Assembly (NCBI GenBank): GCA_035391225.1
Contig: DAOPKN010000032.1
Coordinates: forward strand, 1 to 24,359
Length of the DNA stretch: 24,359 bases
From: DAOPKN01 sp035391225
Lineage (GTDB): Bacteria > Thermotogota > Thermotogae > MWEM01
Direction: 5' to 3'
The notes under the pieces were generated by a model that saw only the letters and a list, made by a program, of their open reading frames with translations, was not told where the DNA came from and did no database searches. Position 1 is the first letter of the stretch. The number at the start of each line of letters is the position of its first letter. The position numbers were made by a program, and so were the translations under genes. Below are positions 14,441 through 22,536 of the stretch, in pieces.

Positions 14441-15523
14441 GTGTATCGCATAAATGTGATTTCCAGTTCGTACAAGTTTAAAGGGCAAGGGGTTCAATCC
14501 GCCTTTCGAAGCCATATCAAGCTCTTGGACCTGATGAGTGACCAGTACATGTACGAAATCAACAATCGCCAGGATCGTTTCGATATTATCCATATCCATA
14601 CCCCCGATGTCCCCCATTTTTACCACGCTTTTCGCCACCACCGGCATTCCCTCTTGGTCATGAGTGCCCATGTCGTTCCCGATTCCGTGCTGGGAACACT
14701 CATTTTGGCGCCGATTTGGTACCCGGTTTTTTCCAAGTACTTGATCAGCCTGTACAACTACTGTGACCTGGTGATCGCGGTTTCCCAGAATGTCCGCCAG
14801 GAATTGATGGAAGCCGGTGTGCAAGAGGAAAAGATCAAGATCATTCCCAACTACATCTTCCGAAACGATTACCAGATGAAAGTAGATGCCGAGCAGAAAA
14901 AGGCCTTGCGGCGGAAGTACGGGATTCCCGAAGACGCATTCGTTGCAGTTGGGGCGGGGCAAGTGCAACCCAGGAAAGGGATCGATGCGTTTCTCCAAGT
15001 GGCGAACCGCATGAAGGATGAAAACGCGTTCTTCGTGTGGTGTGGGCACATTTCCTTCAAGGGATATACCTCCCACTATGCCAAGATGAAACGCACCATG
15101 GAGAATTCGCCGTCCAACGTTTTCTTCCCTGGTTTGATTCCAGACGAGAAGATCAAGGAATACTACGCGCTGTCCGATGTTTTTTTCTTCCCTTCCCGCC
15201 AGGAAACTTTTGGTTTGGTCGTTCCGGAAGCAGGTGGAAGTGGGATTCCCATCGTATTGCGTGACTTGGAAGTGTACCGGGCGATTTTCAAGGAGAATTT
15301 CTTGAAAGCTGCTGACGTAGACGGCTTCGTGCACCAATTGCGTGCACTGAAAAACGATCCTGCCCTGTACAGCAAGTACGCCAAGCGCTCCTCCGAGCTC
15401 TTCGAGGAATACGTGGAGGATTCGCGGATCGAGATGTACGATCGCTTGTACCAGGAAGGGTATGTCAAGAAGTTCGGCACCGTGAAGAAGTTGCATGAAC
15501 AGCGCAACCCCCGTTCCTCCTGA
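14441..15523 (+). CDS. GT4-family glycosyltransferase
   Basis: The 360-residue protein is a GT-B retaining glycosyltransferase, probably transferring a hexose from a nucleotide sugar to a lipid or cell-surface acceptor. The N-terminal domain opens with INVISSSYKFKGQGVQSAF, whose glycine-rich loop binds the acceptor or donor. The C-terminal domain contains GQVQPRKGIDAFLQVANR (basic donor-phosphate site) and the EX7E motif in ETFGLVVPEAGGSGIP. There is no signal peptide. I prefer GTG at 14441, with GGGAGGG five bases upstream and a typical family N terminus; an in-frame ATG at 14402 would add 13 residues with weaker support. The following membrane protein overlaps by 29 bases, a close pairing that suggests a shared lipid-linked task. 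Relatives include diacylglycerol glucosyltransferases; mannosyl- or glucosyltransferases of other pathways are equally possible. Confidence 0.87.
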   Translation: MYRINVISSSYKFKGQGVQSAFRSHIKLLDLMSDQYMYEINNRQDRFDIIHIHTPDVPHFYHAFRHHRHSLLVMSAHVVPDSVLGTLILAPIWYPVFSKYLISLYNYCDLVIAVSQNVRQELMEAGVQEEKIKIIPNYIFRNDYQMKVDAEQKKALRRKYGIPEDAFVAVGAGQVQPRKGIDAFLQVANRMKDENAFFVWCGHISFKGYTSHYAKMKRTMENSPSNVFFPGLIPDEKIKEYYALSDVFFFPSRQETFGLVVPEAGGSGIPIVLRDLEVYRAIFKENFLKAADVDGFVHQLRALKNDPALYSKYAKRSSELFEEYVEDSRIEMYDRLYQEGYVKKFGTVKKLHEQRNPRSS

Positions 15524-16559
15524 ACGCAGAAAGGCCAGGGCTCGCTGGTTCTTCCTCTCGCTGGTGCTCGGGTTTTTCCTGGTTTCCCTCTTTTTTTTCC
15601 TGGGAGATGCGCAGGCAAACTTTTCGGCACTGCAGCACATCCGCTTGCGCTGGGTTCTGTTCTGCGGGGTTTTCGCGTTTTTCGCATGGCTTTTTGAATC
15701 CGCTACACTCTGGTGTACCGCGCGGATCATGGGCATGCGTTCTTCGTTCCATACCTTCTTTCGCATCACCATGTTGGGGCAATTTTACAATTCCATCACC
15801 CCGTTTGCCTCGGGTGGCCAACCGATGCAAATCTATTCGCTGTACCGCATGGGGAATTCGCTGGAACTTTCCACCGCTGCGATGATCGCGCGTTTTTTGG
15901 TGTACCAATCCACCATCACCTTCGCGGGGGCTGGGGCCCTGTGGTTTTTCTTTCGTAGGTTTGCCCAAACCAGCTCTTCTCTCGCATTGTTTTCCATCAT
16001 TGGTTTTTCGATAAACTCCGGAGTGATCCTCTTCCTGCTGTTTTTCTCCTTTTCTCCACGTACCACCCTTTTCCTGCTCAAGGCAACACAGAAGTTCCTC
16101 GCATGGCTCCCCTTCACGCGCAAGTTCGCGGAAAAAGTCCCTGGGTTTCAAAGCACGTTGCAGGGATTCCACACCTCGATGAAAAAACTGTTTTCCCATC
16201 CCGTTCTTCTTGCGCAAGCGTTTCTCTGGAACGCGCTGCAAGTGTTCTGCTTCTTTTCGCTCTCTTACGGTGTATACCGCGCCTTTCAACCCCCTTCCCA
16301 TTCTTTCTTGGAAGTGTTCGTCTTCCAGTGGATCGTGTTCCTCCTTTCCTCGTTCTTCCCCATGCCGGGTGCGACGGGTATGGCAGAAGGAGGCTTCTAC
16401 CTCTTCTTTCAACGCTTCTTCCCCCCGGTACAGCTGGCGGGGGGTGTGTTCATCTGGAGATTTTTCACCTACTACCTCAACATGCTGGTGGGAGTTTTTT
16501 TCGCGTTCTCTTTCCGAAAGTTGCGCTCCACCGGAAACACACCGCGAAACCCCGGGTAA
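15495..16559 (+). CDS. UPF0104/LPG-synthase-type multi-pass membrane protein
   Basis: The 354-residue protein matches the integral membrane part of lysylphosphatidylglycerol synthases (UPF0104, MprF/YbhN-like membrane domain), without the C-terminal aminoacyl-transfer domain. About eight hydrophobic helices span the chain, for example 17-38, 54-76, 128-152 and 160-185. Family patterns include LGQFYNSITPFASGGQPMQ (about residues 95-113) and FFPMPGATGMAEGGF in the C-terminal third. Related domains act as lipid flippases or glycosyl-carrier exporters; the substrate here is unknown. The start ATG lies inside the end of the glycosyltransferase gene, with GAAGAAG upstream, so translation is probably coupled. 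Together the pair could glycosylate a lipid and move it across the membrane, which is inference. After the gene, CCAAGC and GCTTGG (16561-16589) form a hairpin without a T run, so termination is unclear. Confidence 0.88.
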   Translation: MNSATPVPPERRKARARWFFLSLVLGFFLVSLFFFLGDAQANFSALQHIRLRWVLFCGVFAFFAWLFESATLWCTARIMGMRSSFHTFFRITMLGQFYNSITPFASGGQPMQIYSLYRMGNSLELSTAAMIARFLVYQSTITFAGAGALWFFFRRFAQTSSSLALFSIIGFSINSGVILFLLFFSFSPRTTLFLLKATQKFLAWLPFTRKFAEKVPGFQSTLQGFHTSMKKLFSHPVLLAQAFLWNALQVFCFFSLSYGVYRAFQPPSHSFLEVFVFQWIVFLLSSFFPMPGATGMAEGGFYLFFQRFFPPVQLAGGVFIWRFFTYYLNMLVGVFFAFSFRKLRSTGNTPRNPG

Positions 16560-16600
16560 TCCAAGCGGCTTTCTTTCTCAAGTGCTTGGGGACAAAGGTA

Positions 16601-16609
16601 TGCTATAAT
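16601..16609 (+). promoter_or_regulatory. Extended -10 promoter of the histidine kinase gene
   Basis: TGCTATAAT (TATAAT at 16604-16609) is identical to the box at 14373-14381. It precedes the TTG start by 24 bases and has no visible -35 hexamer. Confidence 0.65.
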
Positions 16610-16633
16610 CAATGTCCAGGAAGGGGCGATGGT

Positions 16634-18799
16634 TTGCAAGAATCTTCGAAAGAGATATCGCGGGTGGGGAACTCGCGTTTCGAGTTTTTCCTTGACCATA
16701 CCAACGAGTGGGTATGGGAAGTGGATGAAAAGGGCATCGTTGTTTTCTCCAATTCCCAGGTGTTGAGCTTGCTGGGGTTTACACCCGAAGAGATCCGGGG
16801 AGAGTCTCTTTTCTCCTTGATGCCCGCCTTGGAATCCGAACGCTTGCGGAAACTGTACCGCGAGGTGCAAAACGGACCTCCCCGCCCTTTCTTTGCCGAA
16901 ACGAGGTTCGTGGACAAGACGGGGAAAGCGCATTTTTTTGAAATCACCGCTCTACCCCTTCGCTCCGACCACCTTCTCACCGGACAGCAAGCAACGGGTT
17001 TTTGGGGGATATGCCGGGATGTTTGCGATCGTTTCGAGTCGACGCGCCAGGCGAATCGCCAGTTGGAATTCGAAAAGACCTTGGCACGCATTTCCGCACG
17101 CTTCGTGGGAAAAATCGATTTGAACGAGGCTATCCAGGCTTCCTTGAAAGATCTGGGTGAACTCACGGGTGGAAGCCGCGTGTACCTTTTCTTGTACTCC
17201 AAGGGCAAGAAAAGCCTTTCCAATACCCATGAATGGTGTGCTTCCGGGGTGAATCCGCAAATCGATATCCTGCAAGATATCCCGTTTGAAAGGGTCGCGG
17301 AGTGGGAGGAAAGCTTCCAGAAGTTTTCGTGCGTGGAGATCGAAAACGTGGATCAAATCCCCGATGGATACATTCGTAGCATGCTGCGGGAGCAAGAGGT
17401 CAAGTCGTTGCTTGCCCTCCCGTTGCACGTGGAAGGAGATCGCGTGGGATTCGTGGGAATCGATAACACCGTTTCTTCGGGCCCATGGAAAAAGGAAGAC
17501 TGGACCACTTTGAAGGTGTTCGTGGATATTCTGGGAAACGCCTTTTCGTTGCACAAAACCCAGCAACAGCTCAGCCAACTCAACATGTTGTTGGAGCAAA
17601 AGGTAGAAGAGCGCACGCGCCAACTCAACGAATCGTTGAGTGAGCTCACCAAGACCCGGTGTTTGTTGGATCTTGCCCTTGAAGTTTCCGAGGTGGGAAC
17701 CTGGATTTGGGATTTTGAAAACGACGTGGTGAGCGGAAAAGAACCCTGGCACAAGTTTTTCAAAAACCACGATCCCAATGTGCAGGAAGACCCCCACTTT
17801 ATCCACGTGTGGGAGCGCTCTTTGCATCCGGAGGATCGCATGGCATTCCACGAGGCCCTTTCCAGTCACTTGGAAGGCCAACGGCCTTCACTGGAATTCG
17901 AGTACCGTGTATGGATCGAAAAGGATGCGCGTTGGCATTGGTACCTTGATAAAGGGCGAGTGATTTCCTTCAGTGAATCGGGTGAACCACAGATGCTCAT
18001 GGGAACGTTCCGGGACATTTCGGGGTACAAGGAGTACGAACAGGTTTTGAAGGAAGCCCGGGACAGGGCCCTGGAAGCGTCCCGAACCAAAACCGAATTC
18101 GTGGCCAACGTGAACCATGAATTACGGACTCCCTTGACCATTATCCAGGGGATGGCGGAAACACTTGGTCGAACGCCACTCGATGAAGAACAGAAGAAAT
18201 TCGTGGATTTCATCGGGAATTCTTCCCGCCAATTGATGTCTTTGATCAACGACGTGTTGGAAGTATCGATGATAGAGGCAGGAAAGGTGCACTTTCGTCC
18301 CAGGTGGTTCGATGTCGACAGCTTCTTGCGCGAAATCGCGCTGGGGGCGGAGAACCTTGCACACCAGAAGGGGCTGCAGTTTCTCCTTTCCCGAAGCCAA
18401 ACGCTTCCCGAACAAATTTTCGCCGATCCGGACGAGTTGACCCGGGTGTTGAACAACCTGCTCGGAAACGCGGTGAAATTTTCCCATCACGGCGTGGTTT
18501 CCCTACACGTTGGGCAAAAAACGCAACAACAAGAAAACGGTATCCTTTTTGAAGTGAAAGACCAAGGAATTGGAATTCCCAAGGAAAAGTTCTCACGCAT
18601 TTTCGAACGCTTTTCCCAGGCGGATGCCTCGTCCAAGCGCAGGTACGGGGGGACGGGTCTGGGCCTTTCCATCGTGCAAGAGCTGGTACAGATCATGGGA
18701 GGCAAGGTTTTCGTGGAAAGTGAAGTGAACAGGGGTTCCCTGTTTTCGGTTTGGATTCCACTGCAAAGTCGAAAGGAGGACCATGAAAACGAGTCATAG
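16634..18799 (+). CDS. Soluble PAS-GAF-PAS hybrid-input histidine kinase
   Basis: The 721-residue protein has no membrane helix, so it should sense a cytoplasmic signal. Order: PAS (about 15-135, WVWEVDEKGIVVFSNSQVLS), GAF (about 160-310), coiled coil (310-345, VEERTRQLNESLSEL), PAS of the PAS_3 type (about 350-470), HisKA with the phospho-acceptor His495 (FVANVNHELRTP), then the ATPase domain: N box NNLLGNAVKFS (607-617), G1 DQGIGIPKEKF, F box FERFSQADAS, G2 GGTGLGLS. No receiver domain is attached and no response regulator gene is adjacent, so the partner is encoded elsewhere. The start is TTG at 16634 because AGGAAGGGG sits eight bases upstream; the ATG at 16629 is out of frame. Its end overlaps the FAD oxidoreductase gene by 17 bases, implying coupled translation. 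Input ligands are unknown; redox sensing is a guess suggested by that neighbour. Confidence 0.92.
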   Translation: MQESSKEISRVGNSRFEFFLDHTNEWVWEVDEKGIVVFSNSQVLSLLGFTPEEIRGESLFSLMPALESERLRKLYREVQNGPPRPFFAETRFVDKTGKAHFFEITALPLRSDHLLTGQQATGFWGICRDVCDRFESTRQANRQLEFEKTLARISARFVGKIDLNEAIQASLKDLGELTGGSRVYLFLYSKGKKSLSNTHEWCASGVNPQIDILQDIPFERVAEWEESFQKFSCVEIENVDQIPDGYIRSMLREQEVKSLLALPLHVEGDRVGFVGIDNTVSSGPWKKEDWTTLKVFVDILGNAFSLHKTQQQLSQLNMLLEQKVEERTRQLNESLSELTKTRCLLDLALEVSEVGTWIWDFENDVVSGKEPWHKFFKNHDPNVQEDPHFIHVWERSLHPEDRMAFHEALSSHLEGQRPSLEFEYRVWIEKDARWHWYLDKGRVISFSESGEPQMLMGTFRDISGYKEYEQVLKEARDRALEASRTKTEFVANVNHELRTPLTIIQGMAETLGRTPLDEEQKKFVDFIGNSSRQLMSLINDVLEVSMIEAGKVHFRPRWFDVDSFLREIALGAENLAHQKGLQFLLSRSQTLPEQIFADPDELTRVLNNLLGNAVKFSHHGVVSLHVGQKTQQQENGILFEVKDQGIGIPKEKFSRIFERFSQADASSKRRYGGTGLGLSIVQELVQIMGGKVFVESEVNRGSLFSVWIPLQSRKEDHENES

Positions 18800-19985
18800 T
18801 AAATACTTGATCATTGGAAACGGGATTGCGGGATTAAGCGCTGCGGAGGAAATCCGGAAGAAAGACGACCAAGGTGATATTACCTTGCTCTCCGCGGAGC
18901 CTTTCCTCACGTATTTCCGCGTGAAGCTTTCGCACATGATTGGGAAAGGATTCCAGGAACCCGACCTTTTGGTGCACGACGCCCAATGGTATGCGCAACG
19001 TTCCCTTTCCGTGCGACTGGGGGAACGGGTCAAAGCCATCGATTTCGCTTCGCGGGAACTGGAAAGCTCCAAAGAGAAGTATTCCTGGGAAACACTCCTT
19101 CTTGCCAACGGGAGTTCCTCTTTTGTGCCTCCCGTTGTGGGTTCCGAGAAAGCGGGAGTATTTTCCTTACGGACTTTGCAAGACCTTCGGGCGTTCCAAC
19201 AATTCCTTACCCAATGTTCTACTGTCACAGTTGTGGGAGGGGGGTTGCTGGGATTGGAAGCTGCCTGGTCCCTCCACGAAATGGGCAAAAAGGTGCGCGT
19301 GGTGGAATTTTTCCCCTATTGTTTGAATCGGCAACTGGATGAACCCCTTGCACGAGAGCTGGAATCCTTCCTGCAAAAGGAAGGATTGGAGATATTTTCG
19401 GGAAAAAGCATCCAAGCCATTGGTGGGACGGAAAAAGTCCATTCCGTTTTGTTGCAAGACGGAGAAGAGTTGGCCAGCGATGCGGTTTTGTTCTCGGCGG
19501 GAATTCGCTCCAACCTTGCGTTGTACAAGGATTCTCCTTTGACCCTGGATCGCGGTGTGGTGGTGGACGCATGCATGCGAACGGGTGTGGAAAACGTGTT
19601 TGCTGCGGGAGACGTTGCCGAGGCAAACGGTACGGTTCTGGGGCTTTGGTCCGCGGCAATGGCCCAAGGTAGGGTAGCAGGACGCAACATGAGTGGGGGG
19701 CAAGAGGAATACCTCCAAGACCAACCGTTTACCCTGTTGCAAATCGGGGGCATGCGTCTTTTTTCGGTGGGAAGCACCAAAGGCTCCCAAGTATTCGAGT
19801 GGAAGCATCCCACGAAAAGGGATCGCGTGAAGCTATTCCTGGAGGAAGGCAAACTGGTTGGTGGAATACTGGTGGGCAATACCACAAAGATGATTCCACT
19901 GCGGAATGCCGTGATGGATAGGCGAGACCTTTCGGGCTTCCTCGATCCGTCCAGCAATGGGTTGCTCCTTTTGGGGAAACTCTGA
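18783..19985 (+). CDS. FAD-dependent NAD(P)H oxidoreductase (rubredoxin reductase/nitrite reductase flavoprotein-like)
   Basis: The 400-residue flavoprotein has the two-dinucleotide-binding fold. It shows an FAD site GNGIAGLSAAEEI (12-24), an NAD(P) site VVGGGLLGLEAAWSL (150-164), and the second FAD contact VFAAGDVAE (272-280). The family opening IIGNGIAGLSAAE is followed by TYFRVKLSHMIG, as in the NADH:rubredoxin/NirB-type clade. It lacks the CxxxxC disulfide of thioredoxin or glutathione reductases and the FeS and sirohaem domains of full nitrite reductases, so it probably passes electrons from NAD(P)H to a small carrier such as rubredoxin, or reduces oxygen or peroxide. That would suit an anaerobe's oxidative stress defence (inference). 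The ATG has AAAGGAGG four bases upstream. It is translationally coupled to the kinase, and its stop is two bases from the stop of the convergent phosphodiesterase gene. Confidence 0.9.
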   Translation: MKTSHSKYLIIGNGIAGLSAAEEIRKKDDQGDITLLSAEPFLTYFRVKLSHMIGKGFQEPDLLVHDAQWYAQRSLSVRLGERVKAIDFASRELESSKEKYSWETLLLANGSSSFVPPVVGSEKAGVFSLRTLQDLRAFQQFLTQCSTVTVVGGGLLGLEAAWSLHEMGKKVRVVEFFPYCLNRQLDEPLARELESFLQKEGLEIFSGKSIQAIGGTEKVHSVLLQDGEELASDAVLFSAGIRSNLALYKDSPLTLDRGVVVDACMRTGVENVFAAGDVAEANGTVLGLWSAAMAQGRVAGRNMSGGQEEYLQDQPFTLLQIGGMRLFSVGSTKGSQVFEWKHPTKRDRVKLFLEEGKLVGGILVGNTTKMIPLRNAVMDRRDLSGFLDPSSNGLLLLGKL

Positions 19986-19987
19986 TT

Positions 19988-20764
19988 TCAGGGCTGGGGG
20001 TTTTCTTCCGCGTCTTGCAGCAGCGCGCGTAGCTTTGCAGGTTCGTTGGTGATGATCCCCTCCACGCCCATTTCTTGGAAAGTTTGCATTTGCTCGGTTG
20101 CATTCACCGTCCAGACATGCACGGGCTTGCCCATGTTGCGGAAAACATCGCGAAGCCCCGGGGACAGAAGGCTTGCTTTCACCGAAAAGAAATCCACTTG
20201 CAGCTTGGCCATCTGGAACAGCGGAAAATGCAGGATGAATCCGATGGGGATGGCGGGGGCAAGTTGCCGGACTTGCAAAAGAACCTCGTAGTTCGCGCTG
20301 CTGATAAGGCAAGCGCTCTCCATCTGTTCCCCACGGATTTCTTCCACGACAGCCGCAGCAAGCTCGGGGTTGTTACCGTTGACCTTGAGTTCCACGTTGA
20401 GTTGGACCTTGCCCCGTGCCAGTTGCAGCGCTTGCTGCAGGGTGGGGATTTTTTCCCCGGCAAAGGTTTCGGAAAACCAGCTTCCGGCGTCCAGTTTCTC
20501 CACCTCTTCAAACGGAACTTCCCAAACATTCCGGGGGTCTCCCGTGGTTTTTTCCAGGCTGACATCGTGCAGCAAAACCACGACCCCATCGGCAGTTTGC
20601 TGAACGTCGATTTCGACAATGTCTGCCTGATCTTCTATAGCAGCCTGTATGGAAGCCAGGGTGTTTTCCGGAGCCCTTCCCGAGCTTCCCCGATGGGCAG
20701 TTACTTGCAGCGATCCGAGTAGCATACCCCCGAGCAACAGGGAAAAAAGCATGGCCACGAACAA
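19988..20764 (-). CDS. Glycerophosphodiester phosphodiesterase, exported or membrane-anchored
   Basis: The enzyme should hydrolyse deacylated phospholipids to glycerol-3-phosphate and an alcohol. Its active-site motifs are clear: AHRGSSGRAPENT (first catalytic His), VEIDVQQTADG and LLHD (second His) near the N terminus, then LNVELK, and VHVWTVN with GIITNEP near the end. A hydrophobic stretch (FVAMLFSLLLGGMLLGSL) precedes AHRG and acts as a signal peptide or anchor. The start is doubtful. TTG at 20764 gives 258 residues but no positive n-region; ATG at 20752 is shorter still; an in-frame ATG at 20830 lies upstream of the likely transcription start. The only good Shine-Dalgarno sequence (GGGAGGGG, 20793-20786) is placed for an ATC codon at 20779-20777, which would add HRRK before the hydrophobic core. 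The gene converges on the flavoprotein gene. Confidence 0.88.
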   Translation of the reverse strand: MFVAMLFSLLLGGMLLGSLQVTAHRGSSGRAPENTLASIQAAIEDQADIVEIDVQQTADGVVVLLHDVSLEKTTGDPRNVWEVPFEEVEKLDAGSWFSETFAGEKIPTLQQALQLARGKVQLNVELKVNGNNPELAAAVVEEIRGEQMESACLISSANYEVLLQVRQLAPAIPIGFILHFPLFQMAKLQVDFFSVKASLLSPGLRDVFRNMGKPVHVWTVNATEQMQTFQEMGVEGIITNEPAKLRALLQDAEENPQP

Positions 20765-20818
20765 TTTTCGACGATGGATACCGATCCCCTCCCTTGCAGC
20801 TTGTTTTGTGTGGTTTCC

Positions 20819-20827
20819 ATTGTACCA
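20819..20827 (-). promoter_or_regulatory. Extended -10 promoter of the phosphodiesterase gene
   Basis: On the minus strand TGGTACAAT has TACAAT at 20824-20819. The box sits where the -35 of the divergent promoter would be, while TATACA, about 17 bases upstream, overlaps the divergent -10, so the two promoters are interlocked. Confidence 0.5.
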
Positions 20828-20843
20828 CATTCGCGACAAGGTG

Positions 20844-20849
20844 TATAAT
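20844..20849 (+). promoter_or_regulatory. -10 promoter of the HAAS/glycine-repeat gene
   Basis: A perfect TATAAT (20844-20849) stands 42 bases before the ATG. TTGTAC (20820-20825) is a weak -35 candidate at 18 bases and overlaps the -10 of the opposite gene. Confidence 0.55.
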
Positions 20850-20891
20850 CGGAGGAAAGAGCCTGGGTTTTTCCGCATGGGAGGGAAAAGA

Positions 20892-21617
20892 ATGGATCGG
20901 ATCAGGGCATACCAGTACACCATGCAGGTGATTTCGCATTGCAACCTCGGCAAAAAGCAAAAGAGGGATTTGGCCAAGCAGGTGATGGATCGCCTGGAGT
21001 TGCAATCCAGCCTGACGGGAATGGATGATCCCGTGAAACTGTTGGGGGATCCTTTGTCCGTGGCCAAGGAAATGTGCGGAAGCGTGAAAGATGAAATCCC
21101 TTCCGGCACCCAACTGGTTACGGAGAGCGGGGGGTTTCCTCTCGTGAGCCGAAAGGAACAAGGCATTGCCTTTGGCGTCATCGCGATCGGCCCCATGGCG
21201 GTTGGAGTAGTTGCCGTCGGTGGCCTTGCGATTGGGGTCTTCTCCTTGGGAGGGATGAGTGTTGGACTTTTCGCATTGGGAGGAGTGGCACTCGCGGGTC
21301 TTTTTGGATTGGGAGGCGTAGTGCTTTCCGCCTACGTGGCCCTCGGGGGAATGGCCCTGTCCATGGTGCTTTCCATTGGGGGGTTGGCCATCTCCAACAC
21401 CGCGGCTATCGGGGGTTTTGCCCAGGCACCCTTTGCCATGGGGGGAGAGGCCCGTGGGATTGTCGCAGTCTTTCAAACCCGAGGAGTGGGAAGCGTCCTA
21501 ATACCAATGTACCGCACAACCTGGTGGGAAATCCAGCAGGCCATCCGAACTTCGCTTCCCGATCTCCCCGACTGGATCCAATCGCTGGCAAGACAAGCCC
21601 TCGATTTGTTGCGGTGA
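20892..21617 (+). CDS. HAAS-like N-terminal domain fused to hydrophobic glycine-repeat membrane protein
   Basis: The 241-residue product has three parts. Residues 1-65 are helical and end in DDPVKLLGDPLSVAKEM, the LGDP-x-x-x-A-K-E pattern typical of HAAS/DUF1700 domains, which are associated with PadR-type regulators and membrane sensors. Residues 91-185 are a tandem array of about seven 10- to 11-residue units of the form x-x-x-aliphatic-Gly-Gly-aliphatic-x-aliphatic (VAVGGLAI, FSLGGMSV, FALGGVAL, FGLGGVVL, VALGGMAL, LSIGGLAI, TAAIGG), almost without charge. Residues 200-241 form an amphipathic tail (TTWWEIQQAIRTSL). The array could pack as a membrane glycine zipper or as a solid beta-roll; I cannot decide. 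ATG at 20892 is chosen because GGGAGGG lies just before it. Function is unknown. No PadR-type gene is adjacent. Confidence 0.8.
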   Translation: MDRIRAYQYTMQVISHCNLGKKQKRDLAKQVMDRLELQSSLTGMDDPVKLLGDPLSVAKEMCGSVKDEIPSGTQLVTESGGFPLVSRKEQGIAFGVIAIGPMAVGVVAVGGLAIGVFSLGGMSVGLFALGGVALAGLFGLGGVVLSAYVALGGMALSMVLSIGGLAISNTAAIGGFAQAPFAMGGEARGIVAVFQTRGVGSVLIPMYRTTWWEIQQAIRTSLPDLPDWIQSLARQALDLLR

Positions 21618-21627
21618 TCCCGGCTGT

Positions 21628-22485
21628 TTATAGCTTGATCCGGTCGAACCCTTGGCCGTATACCCCTTGCACCGAGCTGATGGAAAGGAAAGCGGATGGA
21701 TCCGCATCCTTGATCGCCCGCATGACCACGGGAAGCTCTCTCTTGCGCAGGATGATCATCAGCACCTCCCGCTGCTTTTGCGAAAACCATCCCGTTCCCG
21801 TGAACACGGTGACACCCCTGCCCAGCGTGGAGGTGACCATGTTCGCGATCTGGTCATGCTTTCCCGAGAACACGAAGAGCTGTACGGACTGGCGGGAGCC
21901 TTCCAGGTACTGATCCACGATGTACGCGGAAGCTGCCATGGCCACCAGGCCGTAGATGATGGGTTCCACCGATCCGAACACCAAGTACGAGGAAGCGATG
22001 ATTCCCAGGTTGAGGTAAAAGGAAAGCCGCCCAAGGCTCAGGTGTGTGTACTTTTCCAGGATCAGGGCGATGATGTCCGTTCCTCCCGTGGAGCCACCCT
22101 GGGAAAAGATGATCCCCAGCCCAAACCCCCCGATTACTCCTCCCAGAACCGTGCCAAGGAATCGATCCGTGACCAGCGGGTTTTGAATGAGCGTTTCGAA
22201 GAGCGTGAGAAGCCCGGAAAGCCCCAGGATGCCGAAAATCGTCTTGAGCCCGAACCGTGCCCCCAAGAAACGAATAGCCAGAAGCATCAGCAAGATGTTC
22301 ACCAAAAGGTAGGTCATCCCCACGGGGAACCCACTGCTTTGCTGAATGATGATCCCCAGCCCGGTGATGCCACCTCCTACGATTTGGAGCGGGATGAGGA
22401 AGGCCGCCCAACCGAAGGCGTTGATCACGAGCCCCACCGAGATGAAGAAAGTTTCCCGTACCCCACGCAAAGCCTTTTTTTTCAT
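21628..22485 (-). CDS. YitT-family membrane protein (DUF2179 C-terminal domain)
   Basis: The 285-residue protein has the YitT layout. Five or six hydrophobic segments occupy residues 10-195, including the family glycine-rich patterns IPLQIVGGGITGLGII and IIFSQGGSTGGTDIIALIL. The cytoplasmic DUF2179 domain follows (about 213-282), with GRGVTVFTGTGWFSQKQREVL and SVQGVYGQGF. The role of the family is unsettled; no substrate has been proven, although transport has been proposed. The start is ATG at 22485 with AAGGGGG upstream; the reading frame open further up lacks signals. The stop lies 11 bases from the stop of the convergent repeat-protein gene. The upstream region (22486-22588) holds its own extended -10 and the terminator of the BtrH-like gene. 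Confidence 0.92.
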   Translation of the reverse strand: MKKKALRGVRETFFISVGLVINAFGWAAFLIPLQIVGGGITGLGIIIQQSSGFPVGMTYLLVNILLMLLAIRFLGARFGLKTIFGILGLSGLLTLFETLIQNPLVTDRFLGTVLGGVIGGFGLGIIFSQGGSTGGTDIIALILEKYTHLSLGRLSFYLNLGIIASSYLVFGSVEPIIYGLVAMAASAYIVDQYLEGSRQSVQLFVFSGKHDQIANMVTSTLGRGVTVFTGTGWFSQKQREVLMIILRKRELPVVMRAIKDADPSAFLSISSVQGVYGQGFDRIKL

Positions 22486-22517
22486 GCCTTTTCCCCCTTG
22501 CACCGATTTCGTAGGCG

Positions 22518-22526
22518 ATTGTATCA
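22518..22526 (-). promoter_or_regulatory. Extended -10 promoter of the YitT-family gene
   Basis: On the minus strand TGATACAAT has TACAAT at 22523-22518. It lies 33 bases before the ATG and 10 bases after the T run of the preceding terminator, with no clear -35 box. Confidence 0.5.
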
Positions 22527-22536
22527 CAGCCAAGGC

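Noticed and set aside
16629..16680. ATG at 16629 as the start of the histidine kinase
   Set aside because: It is in a different frame; the kinase frame uses the TTG at 16634 with the same ribosome binding site.
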